This document shows positions 1-5,404 of a stretch of DNA of 5,404 bases, piece by piece (the stretch's first letter is position 1; each line of letters starts with the position of its first letter). Location of the stretch: positions 1 to 5,404 of the forward strand of contig JACDEP010000150.1 of assembly GCA_013816325.1 (NCBI GenBank). Direction: 5' to 3'. Origin of the DNA: Methylotenera sp. Its GTDB lineage: Bacteria; Pseudomonadota; Gammaproteobacteria; Burkholderiales; Methylophilaceae. A model generated the notes under the pieces. The model saw nothing but the letters and a program-made list of their open reading frames with translations, made no database searches and had not been told where the DNA came from. The position numbers and the translations under genes were made by a program.

Positions 1-1
1 G

Positions 2-1993
2 AATATCATGGTGTTGGGCGGCCTGGCGATTGCCTTGGGTGAGGTTGTGGATGACGCTATTATCGATACCGAAAACATCTTCCGACGCTTACGCGAAAAC
101 CGTGTCCTAACCAAACCTTTGCCGATTTACCAAGTAGTATTCAACGCATCTATTGAAGTCCGCAGTTCAGTGGTCTATGCCACGATTATCGTGGCTCTAG
201 TATTCATGCCACTGCTGACACTGGGCGGCGTAGCAGGCAAGTTATTCGCACCTTTGGGCTTTGCTTATATCGCCGCCATATTGGCGTCTTTAGTGGTTGC
301 ACTTACATTGACCCCGGCATTGTGTTATTTACTATTGGGCAATGCCAAGCTAGAAAATATAGATCCGCCACTGATACGTCGCATTAAAAAATGGTATATC
401 GATGTGCTTTATCGCATAGAAAAGCATTACAAAATCATCACGCTTAGCAGTCTGTTATTGATTGCTTTAGGTTTAGGGATTTTACCCCTGTTTAAGAGCC
501 AGTTTATTCCCGCTCTGCATGAAGGCCATTACATCATGCACATGACGGCGGTGCCGGGCACCTCTGAACAAGAATCCTTACGAATAGGTAAAAAAGTGTC
601 AGCGGTAATACGCCAGATCAGGGGCGTGAAATCTGTCACACAATGGGTCGGTCGCGCGCCGAATGGCGCCGATACTTTCGGCACGCATTACAGCGAATTT
701 GAAATCGAGATCGGCGCTATATCGGCCGAAGAGCAACGCCGCATTCTCAATAGCATCCGCAAAGAATTAGCTGGCGAAGTGAAAGACGATGATCATGACG
801 GCAAAATCGAACCTGGTTTTGTAGGCGTTAACTTTGCCATCAATACCTTTCTAACCGAACGCATAGAAGAAACCATATCGGGGTATGCTGCAACCACTGT
901 CATCAATATTTACGGTAATGACTTGGATGCATTAGATCGCGATGCCCAGACCATCGCCGCTACCTTACGCGGTATAAAAGGCGCATCGGATGTGCTTGTG
1001 CAATCCCCAGCAGGTTCACCGCAATTAGTAGTGCGATTACGCCCTGAAAAATTAGCGGCCTGGGGCTTGCAACCCACAGACGTATTAGACAATATTCGCT
1101 TGGCGTATGAGAGTGTACCCATTACCCAAGTTTATGAAGGTAGCCATGTCATTGGCGTGAGTGTGATATTAGCCAGCAAAGCCGGAGAAGATGTAAAAGA
1201 AGCTGGCAACCTGCCCCTATTCAACCCAGAAGGTAAATTATTACGATTGAAAGATGTTGCCGATATCGTCCAGGAAAATGGTCGTTCCAAAATATTACAT
1301 TCCGGTGCGAAACGCATACAAACGGTGACCGCCAATGTAGTAAACCGAGATATCGATGCGTTTACCAAGGAACTTAAAAATAAAATAAATAGCGAGGTTC
1401 GTTTATCAGCTGGCAGCTATCTGGAATTTACCGGCGCTGCGGAAGCCAATGCGAAATCGCGTGAAGCACTTATTTTGCAATCGCTTATTGCTGGTGTCGC
1501 TGTATTCCTGATGCTATATATCGCTTTTGGCCGTTTACGTAACCTGCTACTTACGTTTGCCAACCTGCCTTTTGCTTTGATTGGTGGCGTGATTGCGGCG
1601 ATTTTTACCGGAGGCTGGATATCGCTAGGCTCGCTGGTAGGATTCGTCACTTTATTCGGTATCACGTTACGGAATTCCATCATGATGGTGTCGCACTACC
1701 AACATTTAATAGATGAAGAAAATTGCATCTGGGGATTAGAAACGTGCATCCGTGGAGCATCTGAACGTTTACCTTCGATCTTGATGACAGCTTTAGTGAC
1801 GGCACTAGGACTGCTACCATTGGCAGCTGGCAGTGGCCAGCCCGGACGCGAGATTGAAGGCCCAATGGCAACCATCATCGTAGGCGGGCTAGTCACCTCA
1901 ACTATACTTAACTTGTTGATTTTACCAACAGTTATGCTGCACTTTGGACGATTTGAAAAAGAAAAATTTGCGCAAAAAACATCAAAAATGTAA
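2..1993 (+). CDS. Heavy-metal-type RND efflux permease, CzcA/CusA superfamily (5'-partial)
   Basis: This is the inner-membrane proton-driven pump of a tripartite export system, which normally works with a periplasmic adaptor and an outer-membrane channel. About 663 codons are visible against roughly 1,020-1,060 for the family, so the N-terminus lies upstream; the ATG at 8 is internal. Numbering from that Met, the fragment opens in TM4 with GEVVDDAIIDTEN (11-23). TM5 and TM6 follow (about 52-77 and 83-110), then TM7 (about 142-162), a long periplasmic porter region (about 165-485), and TM8-TM12 (about 487-506, 513-533, 538-556, 588-607, 618-645). D15 and E22 align with the conserved TM4 Asp and Glu of CzcA, while the first Asp of the CzcA signature is Ala (A9), as in CusA-like members. 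The segments EGHYIMHM (172-179) and NTFLTERIEETISGY (279-293) are typical of the heavy-metal RND branch. Substrate metal cannot be assigned. An Asp-rich loop at 260-271 is unusual. Family confidence is high and specificity is open. Confidence 0.93.
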   Translation, partial: NIMVLGGLAIALGEVVDDAIIDTENIFRRLRENRVLTKPLPIYQVVFNASIEVRSSVVYATIIVALVFMPLLTLGGVAGKLFAPLGFAYIAAILASLVVALTLTPALCYLLLGNAKLENIDPPLIRRIKKWYIDVLYRIEKHYKIITLSSLLLIALGLGILPLFKSQFIPALHEGHYIMHMTAVPGTSEQESLRIGKKVSAVIRQIRGVKSVTQWVGRAPNGADTFGTHYSEFEIEIGAISAEEQRRILNSIRKELAGEVKDDDHDGKIEPGFVGVNFAINTFLTERIEETISGYAATTVINIYGNDLDALDRDAQTIAATLRGIKGASDVLVQSPAGSPQLVVRLRPEKLAAWGLQPTDVLDNIRLAYESVPITQVYEGSHVIGVSVILASKAGEDVKEAGNLPLFNPEGKLLRLKDVADIVQENGRSKILHSGAKRIQTVTANVVNRDIDAFTKELKNKINSEVRLSAGSYLEFTGAAEANAKSREALILQSLIAGVAVFLMLYIAFGRLRNLLLTFANLPFALIGGVIAAIFTGGWISLGSLVGFVTLFGITLRNSIMMVSHYQHLIDEENCIWGLETCIRGASERLPSILMTALVTALGLLPLAAGSGQPGREIEGPMATIIVGGLVTSTILNLLILPTVMLHFGRFEKEKFAQKTSKM

Positions 1994-2007
1994 TACAAGT
2001 TTGTCTG

Positions 2008-2013
2008 TATAAT
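2008..2013 (+). promoter_or_regulatory. Possible -10 element upstream of the AI-2E-family gene
   Basis: A perfect TATAAT lies in the AT-rich gap after the RND stop, 82 bases before the GTG start of the next gene. No convincing -35 is found 16-18 bases upstream, where the sequence is A-rich RND coding end, and the preceding TG is adjacent rather than spaced as in an extended -10. It is followed by a small inverted repeat, AATGG-5-CCATT (2015-2029), which could mark the early transcript or an operator. It would let the downstream gene be transcribed separately from the RND pump. The call rests on one hexamer in AT-rich DNA. Confidence 0.25.
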
Positions 2014-2084
2014 CAATGGTCAATCCATTTAACATTTATTTTTAAAGAAATTACTTATTTCTCTGCTAACAACTAAATAGAATT

Positions 2085-2089
2085 GGAAG
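2085..2089 (+). promoter_or_regulatory. Ribosome binding site deciding the GTG start
   Basis: GGAAG sits six bases before the GTG at 2096. It supports that non-ATG start: the other nearby GTG at 2091 is in another frame and meets a stop within three codons. Confidence 0.6.
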
Positions 2090-2095
2090 CGTGTC

Positions 2096-3253
2096 GTGAA
2101 TACTGAATCGAATACCACTCTTGAAGAGCCACATCCAGACGCCTTATTGCCAGCTGAAAATGACCCGATAGAAATTAAGAATCTAGCACTGGTTATTATC
2201 ACAACAGTAGTGGTTATCTATGCACTGGATTGGGCGCAGAGCTTTGTCATCACTATCTTATTGGGAGTGTTGCTATCCTACACCCTGAACCCGTTAGTAA
2301 AATGGTTGGAGTACATCAAAATCCCGCGTGTATTTGGCTCAAGCATTGTAGTACTTGCGCTTTTTGCTTGCCTTTTCTTTGCCGCTTTCACACTCAAAGG
2401 ACAAGTGCAGTCTATTATTTCCAAGTTGCCTGAAGCCTCGACCAAACTCACCTCAATATTGGCCAAAAAGCATGGGGAAACGCTGGGTAGCATTGAGAAA
2501 GTGCAAATGGCCGCTACACAGGTTGAGTCAGCTACAAGCGCCGTAGGTAATGCGACTGAAAAGAAAAAAAGTCCAACCATGCACGTGATTGTTGAAGAAC
2601 CTAAATTTAAGATCAGCGATTTTTTATGGCGTGGCTCATTGGGAATTTTCGGTATGGTAGGCACTGTCATCACGATGGCTTTTTTAGCCTATTTCCTTCT
2701 ACTTTCAGGCGATACTTTTAAACGCAAATTAGTAAAACTTACCGGGCCTTCATTAACCCGAAAAAAAATAACAGTGAAAATTTTGGAGGATATCAATGAC
2801 TCAATCCAACGTTATTTATTCATGCTGCTAGTCACCAATATGATGGTGGGGTTGCTGATGTGGTTCGCGTTGCGGATGGTAGGGCTAGAGAACGCTGGGG
2901 CTTGGGCTGTGGCTGCGGCATTTATACACGTGATCCCCTACTTTGGGCCTATAGTCACAGCAATCATTGTTGGTGTAGCCGCATTTTTGCAATTTAACTC
3001 CGTATCTATGGCACTGTTAACCGCTGGCATTTCCATGACCATCGCCACTATTATCGGTATATTTGTTACCACCTGGATGACCGGTCGTATCGCTAAAATG
3101 AACTCCGCTGCCGTATTCGTTTCACTGCTGTTTTTTACATGGCTTTGGGGGGTATGGGGCATGTTGCTCGGTATACCCATTATCGTGATTATCAAAGTGG
3201 TATGCGTGCATATAGAACATTTGCAAGCTATTGCAGAGCTTTTAGGTGAATAG
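2096..3253 (+). CDS. AI-2E/PerM-family (UPF0118) membrane transporter
   Basis: A complete 385-residue polytopic inner-membrane protein starting at GTG. The family includes TqsA (linked to autoinducer-2 export), PerM, YdiK and Na+/H+ antiporter-like members, so the substrate cannot be read from sequence. After a polar, acidic N-tail (1-28), hydrophobic segments lie at about 29-46, 48-62 and 82-100. A hydrophilic stretch of about 80 residues (101-178) follows, with a Lys-rich patch EKKKSP (155-160). More segments lie at about 183-204, 240-261, 266-300, 305-326 and 338-370. Family landmarks are NPLVKWLE (65-72), the HVIPYFGPI motif (278-286) and the C-terminal WLWGVWGMLLGIPIIVIIKV (349-368). Length and order match full-length members. 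It starts 102 bases after the RND gene with its own ribosome binding site and converges on the pterin dehydratase gene. A role in quorum signalling should not be assumed from the family name. Confidence 0.93.
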   Translation: MNTESNTTLEEPHPDALLPAENDPIEIKNLALVIITTVVVIYALDWAQSFVITILLGVLLSYTLNPLVKWLEYIKIPRVFGSSIVVLALFACLFFAAFTLKGQVQSIISKLPEASTKLTSILAKKHGETLGSIEKVQMAATQVESATSAVGNATEKKKSPTMHVIVEEPKFKISDFLWRGSLGIFGMVGTVITMAFLAYFLLLSGDTFKRKLVKLTGPSLTRKKITVKILEDINDSIQRYLFMLLVTNMMVGLLMWFALRMVGLENAGAWAVAAAFIHVIPYFGPIVTAIIVGVAAFLQFNSVSMALLTAGISMTIATIIGIFVTTWMTGRIAKMNSAAVFVSLLFFTWLWGVWGMLLGIPIIVIIKVVCVHIEHLQAIAELLGE

Positions 3254-3292
3254 CGTATACCAACAACCGTGCTGGACTAGCAATAGGCGAGG

Positions 3293-3318
3293 AGCTGCAG
3301 CTAGTAATGTTACTGCAG
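3293..3318. terminator. Imperfect dyad between convergent genes, possible bidirectional terminator
   Basis: The 67-base gap between the two converging genes holds the palindrome AGCTGCAGCT (3293-3302), directly followed by AGTAA-TG-TTACT (3303-3314) and a second CTGCAG. Folded together, CTGCA and GTAA can pair with TTAC and TGCAG, leaving a four-base bulge on one side. No strong T-run follows on either strand, only AT-rich sequence on the plus side. The position between convergent genes favours a terminator role, but the structure is not canonical. Confidence 0.3.
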
Positions 3319-3320
3319 TA

Positions 3321-3698
3321 TTAATCATATTTGATATATTTAAACCTGGCATCCTCGTTCGGCGTGCCTTCTAGGGCGCTACCCTCCTGCGCTGGTTGCC
3401 AGCCAATTACCTGCTCGATTTTTTTTGCGAGTTCAAAATCTTTATCGGTAATGCCTTTAGCGTCATGGCTGCATAACTTCACAATCACAAAGGCATATGA
3501 AACCGTCAAGTCAGGATGATGCCAGGCGGCCTCAGCTAGGTGCCCTATCGTATTAACCACCATCAATGTTGCTTTCCAGCCGCTGGTTTTATATTTACGG
3601 CGTATCCAACTGTTTTCAAGGTACCAGTGCGGTAATTCAGCTTTGAGTTTTTCTTCTATTTCTTGCTCAGAATAAGCTTTAAGTGGTGTTACGTTCAT
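3321..3698 (-). CDS. phhB: Pterin-4a-carbinolamine dehydratase (PCD/DCoH family)
   Basis: A 125-residue cytosolic enzyme that dehydrates 4a-hydroxytetrahydropterin to the quinonoid dihydropterin. The full PCD active-site pattern is present: E56-x3-H60-H61-P62-x5-Y68-x9-H78-x8-D87, with H60, H61 and H78 as the expected catalytic His residues. The N-terminal half contains W25 and a basic patch (RRKYK, 33-37), as usual for the fold. It is longer than typical 95-115 residue members because of a tail after GWQP (99-102), ending in ALEGTPNEDARFKYIKYD. I recall this tail from a proteobacterial subgroup. The start lies 21 bases after the upstream kinase gene, with a weak GCGAG site 8 bases before the ATG, so it is probably the last gene of that operon. 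PhhB usually supports phenylalanine hydroxylase, but no phhA is seen here. The neighbours suggest a role in pterin cofactor metabolism, possibly tetrahydromethanopterin. Family call is firm and physiological role is inferred. Confidence 0.93.
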   Translation of the reverse strand: MNVTPLKAYSEQEIEEKLKAELPHWYLENSWIRRKYKTSGWKATLMVVNTIGHLAEAAWHHPDLTVSYAFVIVKLCSHDAKGITDKDFELAKKIEQVIGWQPAQEGSALEGTPNEDARFKYIKYD

Positions 3699-3719
3699 TT
3701 TTGATACTCGCTTCTATAT

Positions 3720-4358
3720 TTAATGTAACGTGATATTAATTTGCAAGCCTTTTTCTGCCAAATTCTTGAGGCTTAATCCTTGTTCAAAAAGATGGCAATG
3801 CGCTTTGTTTAACGCCCATATTTTATAGTTTTGACCGGTTGCAAAATCAATAAACTGGGTATCGATTAATCCATCTTCTACTAAGGTTTGTAATGGAGTT
3901 GTATTATCTGGCTTGGCTAATGGCAATTGCCTCGATTTAACGAGTACTAGCTGTTCAGCCCCTATTTTATTCGCTAGCCAGGCACTCAAGCTATCAGAAG
4001 TGACTTGCCAGTTTTTCGGTATTGTATCGTCCGCAAGTACCATCTTGCTCGGAAGCCACACAATTCCGCGATGTTGCCAGGTACGCTCGGCAATTTCTAG
4101 TTCGCTGCTCGCTGTCGCCAACCCAGGATTCATGCCAGCCAATAATAGTCCGAACTGGTCCATGGCTAATACTGCTAATTTATGTGCTACAGGGTCACTG
4201 AGATTAGATTGAGCTTGGGCTTCACGTACGGCATCTGCAAAAAGCCCGCCACCCGGTACGATAATGACTTTGCCATCACTGAATTTTACGAATAACTCAA
4301 GCCAGCGCGCTAGTTCTGGCGAACCTAGCAAGCTGCCCCCAATTTTTACCACCCACAT
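3720..4358 (-). CDS. Amino-acid-kinase-fold protein, MfnE-like (probable methylofuran or C1-cofactor kinase)
   Basis: A 212-residue cytosolic kinase of the amino acid kinase (aspartate/glutamate/uridylate kinase) superfamily. It shows the N-terminal phosphate-binding strand and loop WVVKIGGSLL (2-11, Lys5), a second Gly-rich loop VPGGGLFAD (34-42), and the C-terminal nucleotide-site motif VTSDSLSAW (119-127) followed by GAEQLVLVKS (133-142). At about 210 residues it is shorter than acetylglutamate, glutamate-5- or aspartate kinases (about 260-450) and has no ACT or PUA domain. The closest family I can name is MfnE, which phosphorylates an aminomethylfuran phosphate in methanofuran synthesis; methylotrophic bacteria make the related methylofuran. 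An alternative ATG at 4385 would add nine residues (221 aa). I prefer 4358 because AAAGGT lies seven bases upstream and the protein then opens directly with the kinase strand, whereas 4385 lacks a ribosome site and overlaps a possible micro-ORF. It sits between pabB and the PCD gene. The fold is sure and the substrate is inferred. Confidence 0.82.
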   Translation of the reverse strand: MWVVKIGGSLLGSPELARWLELFVKFSDGKVIIVPGGGLFADAVREAQAQSNLSDPVAHKLAVLAMDQFGLLLAGMNPGLATASSELEIAERTWQHRGIVWLPSKMVLADDTIPKNWQVTSDSLSAWLANKIGAEQLVLVKSRQLPLAKPDNTTPLQTLVEDGLIDTQFIDFATGQNYKIWALNKAHCHLFEQGLSLKNLAEKGLQINITLH

Positions 4359-4364
4359 GGATTT

Positions 4365-4370
4365 ACCTTT
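4365..4370 (-). promoter_or_regulatory. Ribosome binding site favouring the inner kinase start
   Basis: On the minus strand AAAGGT precedes the ATG at 4358, with the GG seven bases from it. The alternative start at 4385 has no comparable purine-rich site in its 20 upstream bases. This decides the start in favour of the 212-residue form. Confidence 0.5.
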
Positions 4371-4372
4371 AA

Positions 4373-4450
4373 CTATTTTTTCCATTGTGGTTCTGACTGT
4401 TGGTTCATTTTTATGTTTCGTTTATTGTTATTTTGCATAAAACCCTTCAT
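4373..4450 (-). CDS. Possible 25-residue micro-ORF coupled to pabB
   Basis: An unrecognised small ORF fills the gap between pabB and the kinase gene. Its ATG shares one base with the pabB stop (TGATG), a usual arrangement for translational coupling. TAAGG inside the last pabB codons leaves five bases before the ATG. The TAG stop lies 14 bases before the preferred kinase start, with that gene's ribosome site in the gap. The peptide begins MKGFM, ends PQWKK, is very rich in Asn, Lys and Gln, and has no hydrophobic segment or known motif. A run of 25 open codons is expected fairly often by chance, so only the two junctions argue for it. It may be a real small protein, a coupling device with no product function, or coincidence. 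Confidence 0.3.
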   Translation of the reverse strand: MKGFMQNNNKRNIKMNQQSEPQWKK

Positions 4451-5404
4451 CAAGGCCTTAAAAAATACTGCATAGTTTTTAACATGCTAGAGGCTTTATC
4501 CAGCGTTTCAGCATACTCCTTTTCAAGTTGTGAGTCAGCCACTATGCCACCGCCAGCGTAAAAGCTGATTTCACCTGTTTGAGTATTTTTGGCAGAATAC
4601 ATGGCCGTTCGAATGGCGATATTCGTGTCCATATTACCGTCAAAACCGATATAGCCGATCGCGCCGCAATATACGCCCCGCCTATGCGGTTCCAATGCTT
4701 CAATAATCTGCATAGTTCTTAATTTTGGGGCGCCGGTGATAGACCCGCCTGGGAAGCAGCCCCGGAGCAAGTCAATGGCTGTCCTGCCTTTTTTAAGGGT
4801 GCCAGTCACAAAGCTCACCAAGTGGTGCACATTAGCGAAGCTTTGCAGCTGGAATAATGTATCGGCTTTTACTGAACCGGTCTCACAATTCTTGCTGATG
4901 TCATTGCGCAGTAAATCTACAATCATCAGGTTTTCTGCCTTATCTTTGATGCTGTTTTGCAAATCCTGGGCATATTGCTGGTCTTCTATCTTGTCATCAG
5001 AACGCGGTCTTGTGCCCTTGATAGGACGTGTTTCCACATGGCTGCCCATCACTTGCAAAAAACGCTCAGGTGAACCGGACAGGACTTGTAGATCGCCAAA
5101 GTTCATATAGGCCATAAACGGTGCAGGGCTGATTTCGCGTAACTTTAAATAGGCCTGCCAGCTATCGCCTTTAGCTTGAGCAGAGAAACGTTGCGCCAGA
5201 TTAACCTGGTAGCAGTCACCTTCGATAATGTATTTTTTTATAGCGTCAAAGGCTTGGGCATACCGACCAAAATCCATGTTACTGGTGACGGGGGTTGTAA
5301 GTGTAAAGGCTTCTTCCGTAGCTTCAGCAGTGGGTTCCTGAATGAATAATTGGCAAAGCTCTGACCACCGCTCATGCGTGGATTTCTGAAAACCGTTGGA
5401 AACC
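4450..5404 (-). CDS. pabB: Aminodeoxychorismate synthase component I (5'-partial)
   Basis: With a glutaminase partner (PabA), this cytosolic enzyme converts chorismate to 4-amino-4-deoxychorismate, the precursor of p-aminobenzoate for folate and, where present, tetrahydromethanopterin. The frame stays open from the Met codon at 5277 to the window edge, adding 42 codons, so that Met is internal and the N-terminus is missing; about 317 residues of the usual ~450 or more are seen. Numbering from that Met: GDCYQVNLAQRF (20-31), PIKGTRPR (85-92) with K88 matching the PabB catalytic Lys, AENLMIVDLLRND (114-126), NVHHLVS (149-155), CFPGGSITGAPK (174-185), and the metal-site segment AGGGIVADSQLEKEYAE (241-257) with E252 and E255. 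PIKGT rather than the PIAGT of TrpE, and AGGG rather than AGAG, place it in PabB instead of anthranilate synthase. No fused PabC domain follows; the protein ends at YFLRP. It is the first visible gene of the minus-strand cofactor operon, whose promoter lies outside the window. Confidence 0.94.
   Translation of the reverse strand, partial: VSNGFQKSTHERWSELCQLFIQEPTAEATEEAFTLTTPVTSNMDFGRYAQAFDAIKKYIIEGDCYQVNLAQRFSAQAKGDSWQAYLKLREISPAPFMAYMNFGDLQVLSGSPERFLQVMGSHVETRPIKGTRPRSDDKIEDQQYAQDLQNSIKDKAENLMIVDLLRNDISKNCETGSVKADTLFQLQSFANVHHLVSFVTGTLKKGRTAIDLLRGCFPGGSITGAPKLRTMQIIEALEPHRRGVYCGAIGYIGFDGNMDTNIAIRTAMYSAKNTQTGEISFYAGGGIVADSQLEKEYAETLDKASSMLKTMQYFLRP

Noticed and set aside
2015..2029. Rho-independent terminator after the RND gene.
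   Set aside because: The stem is only five base pairs, AT-rich, and not followed by a clean T-run, so it is too weak to call.
2278..2673. A 131-codon open frame antisense to the AI-2E-family gene.
   Set aside because: It lies wholly inside a well-supported gene, has no recognisable domain, and its composition reads as reverse-strand shadow. The same applies to antisense frames under the RND, kinase and pabB genes.
2096..3253. A quorum-sensing transporter exporting autoinducer-2.
   Set aside because: The family name comes from one member (TqsA). Other members have unrelated substrates, and no lux-type or signal-related gene is in the window.
3720..4358. Acetylglutamate kinase, glutamate 5-kinase or UMP kinase.
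   Set aside because: At about 212 residues it is too short for the amino acid kinases. I see none of the specific UMP kinase segments, and the context is pterin/C1 cofactors rather than arginine, proline or nucleotide metabolism.
4450..5277. A complete 275-residue pabB starting at the Met codon at 5277.
   Set aside because: The same frame remains open through all 42 codons to the window edge and encodes a PabB-like upstream sequence (…TTPVTSN before the Met). The Met is a conserved internal residue and the start lies outside the window.
4450..5404. Anthranilate synthase component I (TrpE) or an isochorismate synthase instead of PabB.
   Set aside because: PIKGTRPR with the catalytic Lys and AGGGIVADS are PabB features. 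TrpE has PIAGT and AGAG, and no trp genes are nearby.

Overview
The window looks like chromosomal DNA of a Gram-negative proteobacterium of moderate GC. My best guess is a methylotrophic betaproteobacterium (Methylophilaceae-like). This rests on protein motifs and on the gene set of the minus-strand cluster. There is no rRNA or other taxonomic marker here, so it is an inference.

Left half, plus strand. Bases 1-1993 hold the C-terminal two thirds of a heavy-metal-type RND efflux permease (CzcA/CusA superfamily); its first ~380 residues lie outside the window. After a 102-base AT-rich gap with a possible promoter comes a complete AI-2E/PerM-family membrane protein (2096-3253, GTG start). The two are codirectional but not tightly coupled, and nothing shows that they work together.

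Bases 3254-3320 are a short gap between convergent genes, with an imperfect dyad that may end transcription.

Right half, minus strand, in transcription order. The cluster starts with the chorismate-binding component of aminodeoxychorismate synthase (pabB, 4450 to the window edge, 5' end missing). A possible 25-codon micro-ORF (4373-4450) follows, its ATG sharing one base with the pabB stop (TGATG). Next is an MfnE-like amino-acid-kinase-fold protein (3720-4358, with an alternative start at 4385), then a pterin-4a-carbinolamine dehydratase (3321-3698). The gaps are short, so this is very probably one transcript. All three recognised products touch pterin or C1-carrier chemistry: p-aminobenzoate supply for folate or tetrahydromethanopterin, a furan-type cofactor kinase, and a pterin dehydratase. 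The simplest reading is a small cofactor operon serving tetrahydromethanopterin/methylofuran-linked formaldehyde oxidation, with folate also drawing on pabB.

I see no mobile element, CRISPR array, tRNA or rRNA. The points most worth a second look are the micro-ORF between pabB and the kinase, an EF-hand-like Asp-rich loop and a His/Met cluster in the RND periplasmic region, and the cofactor operon itself.
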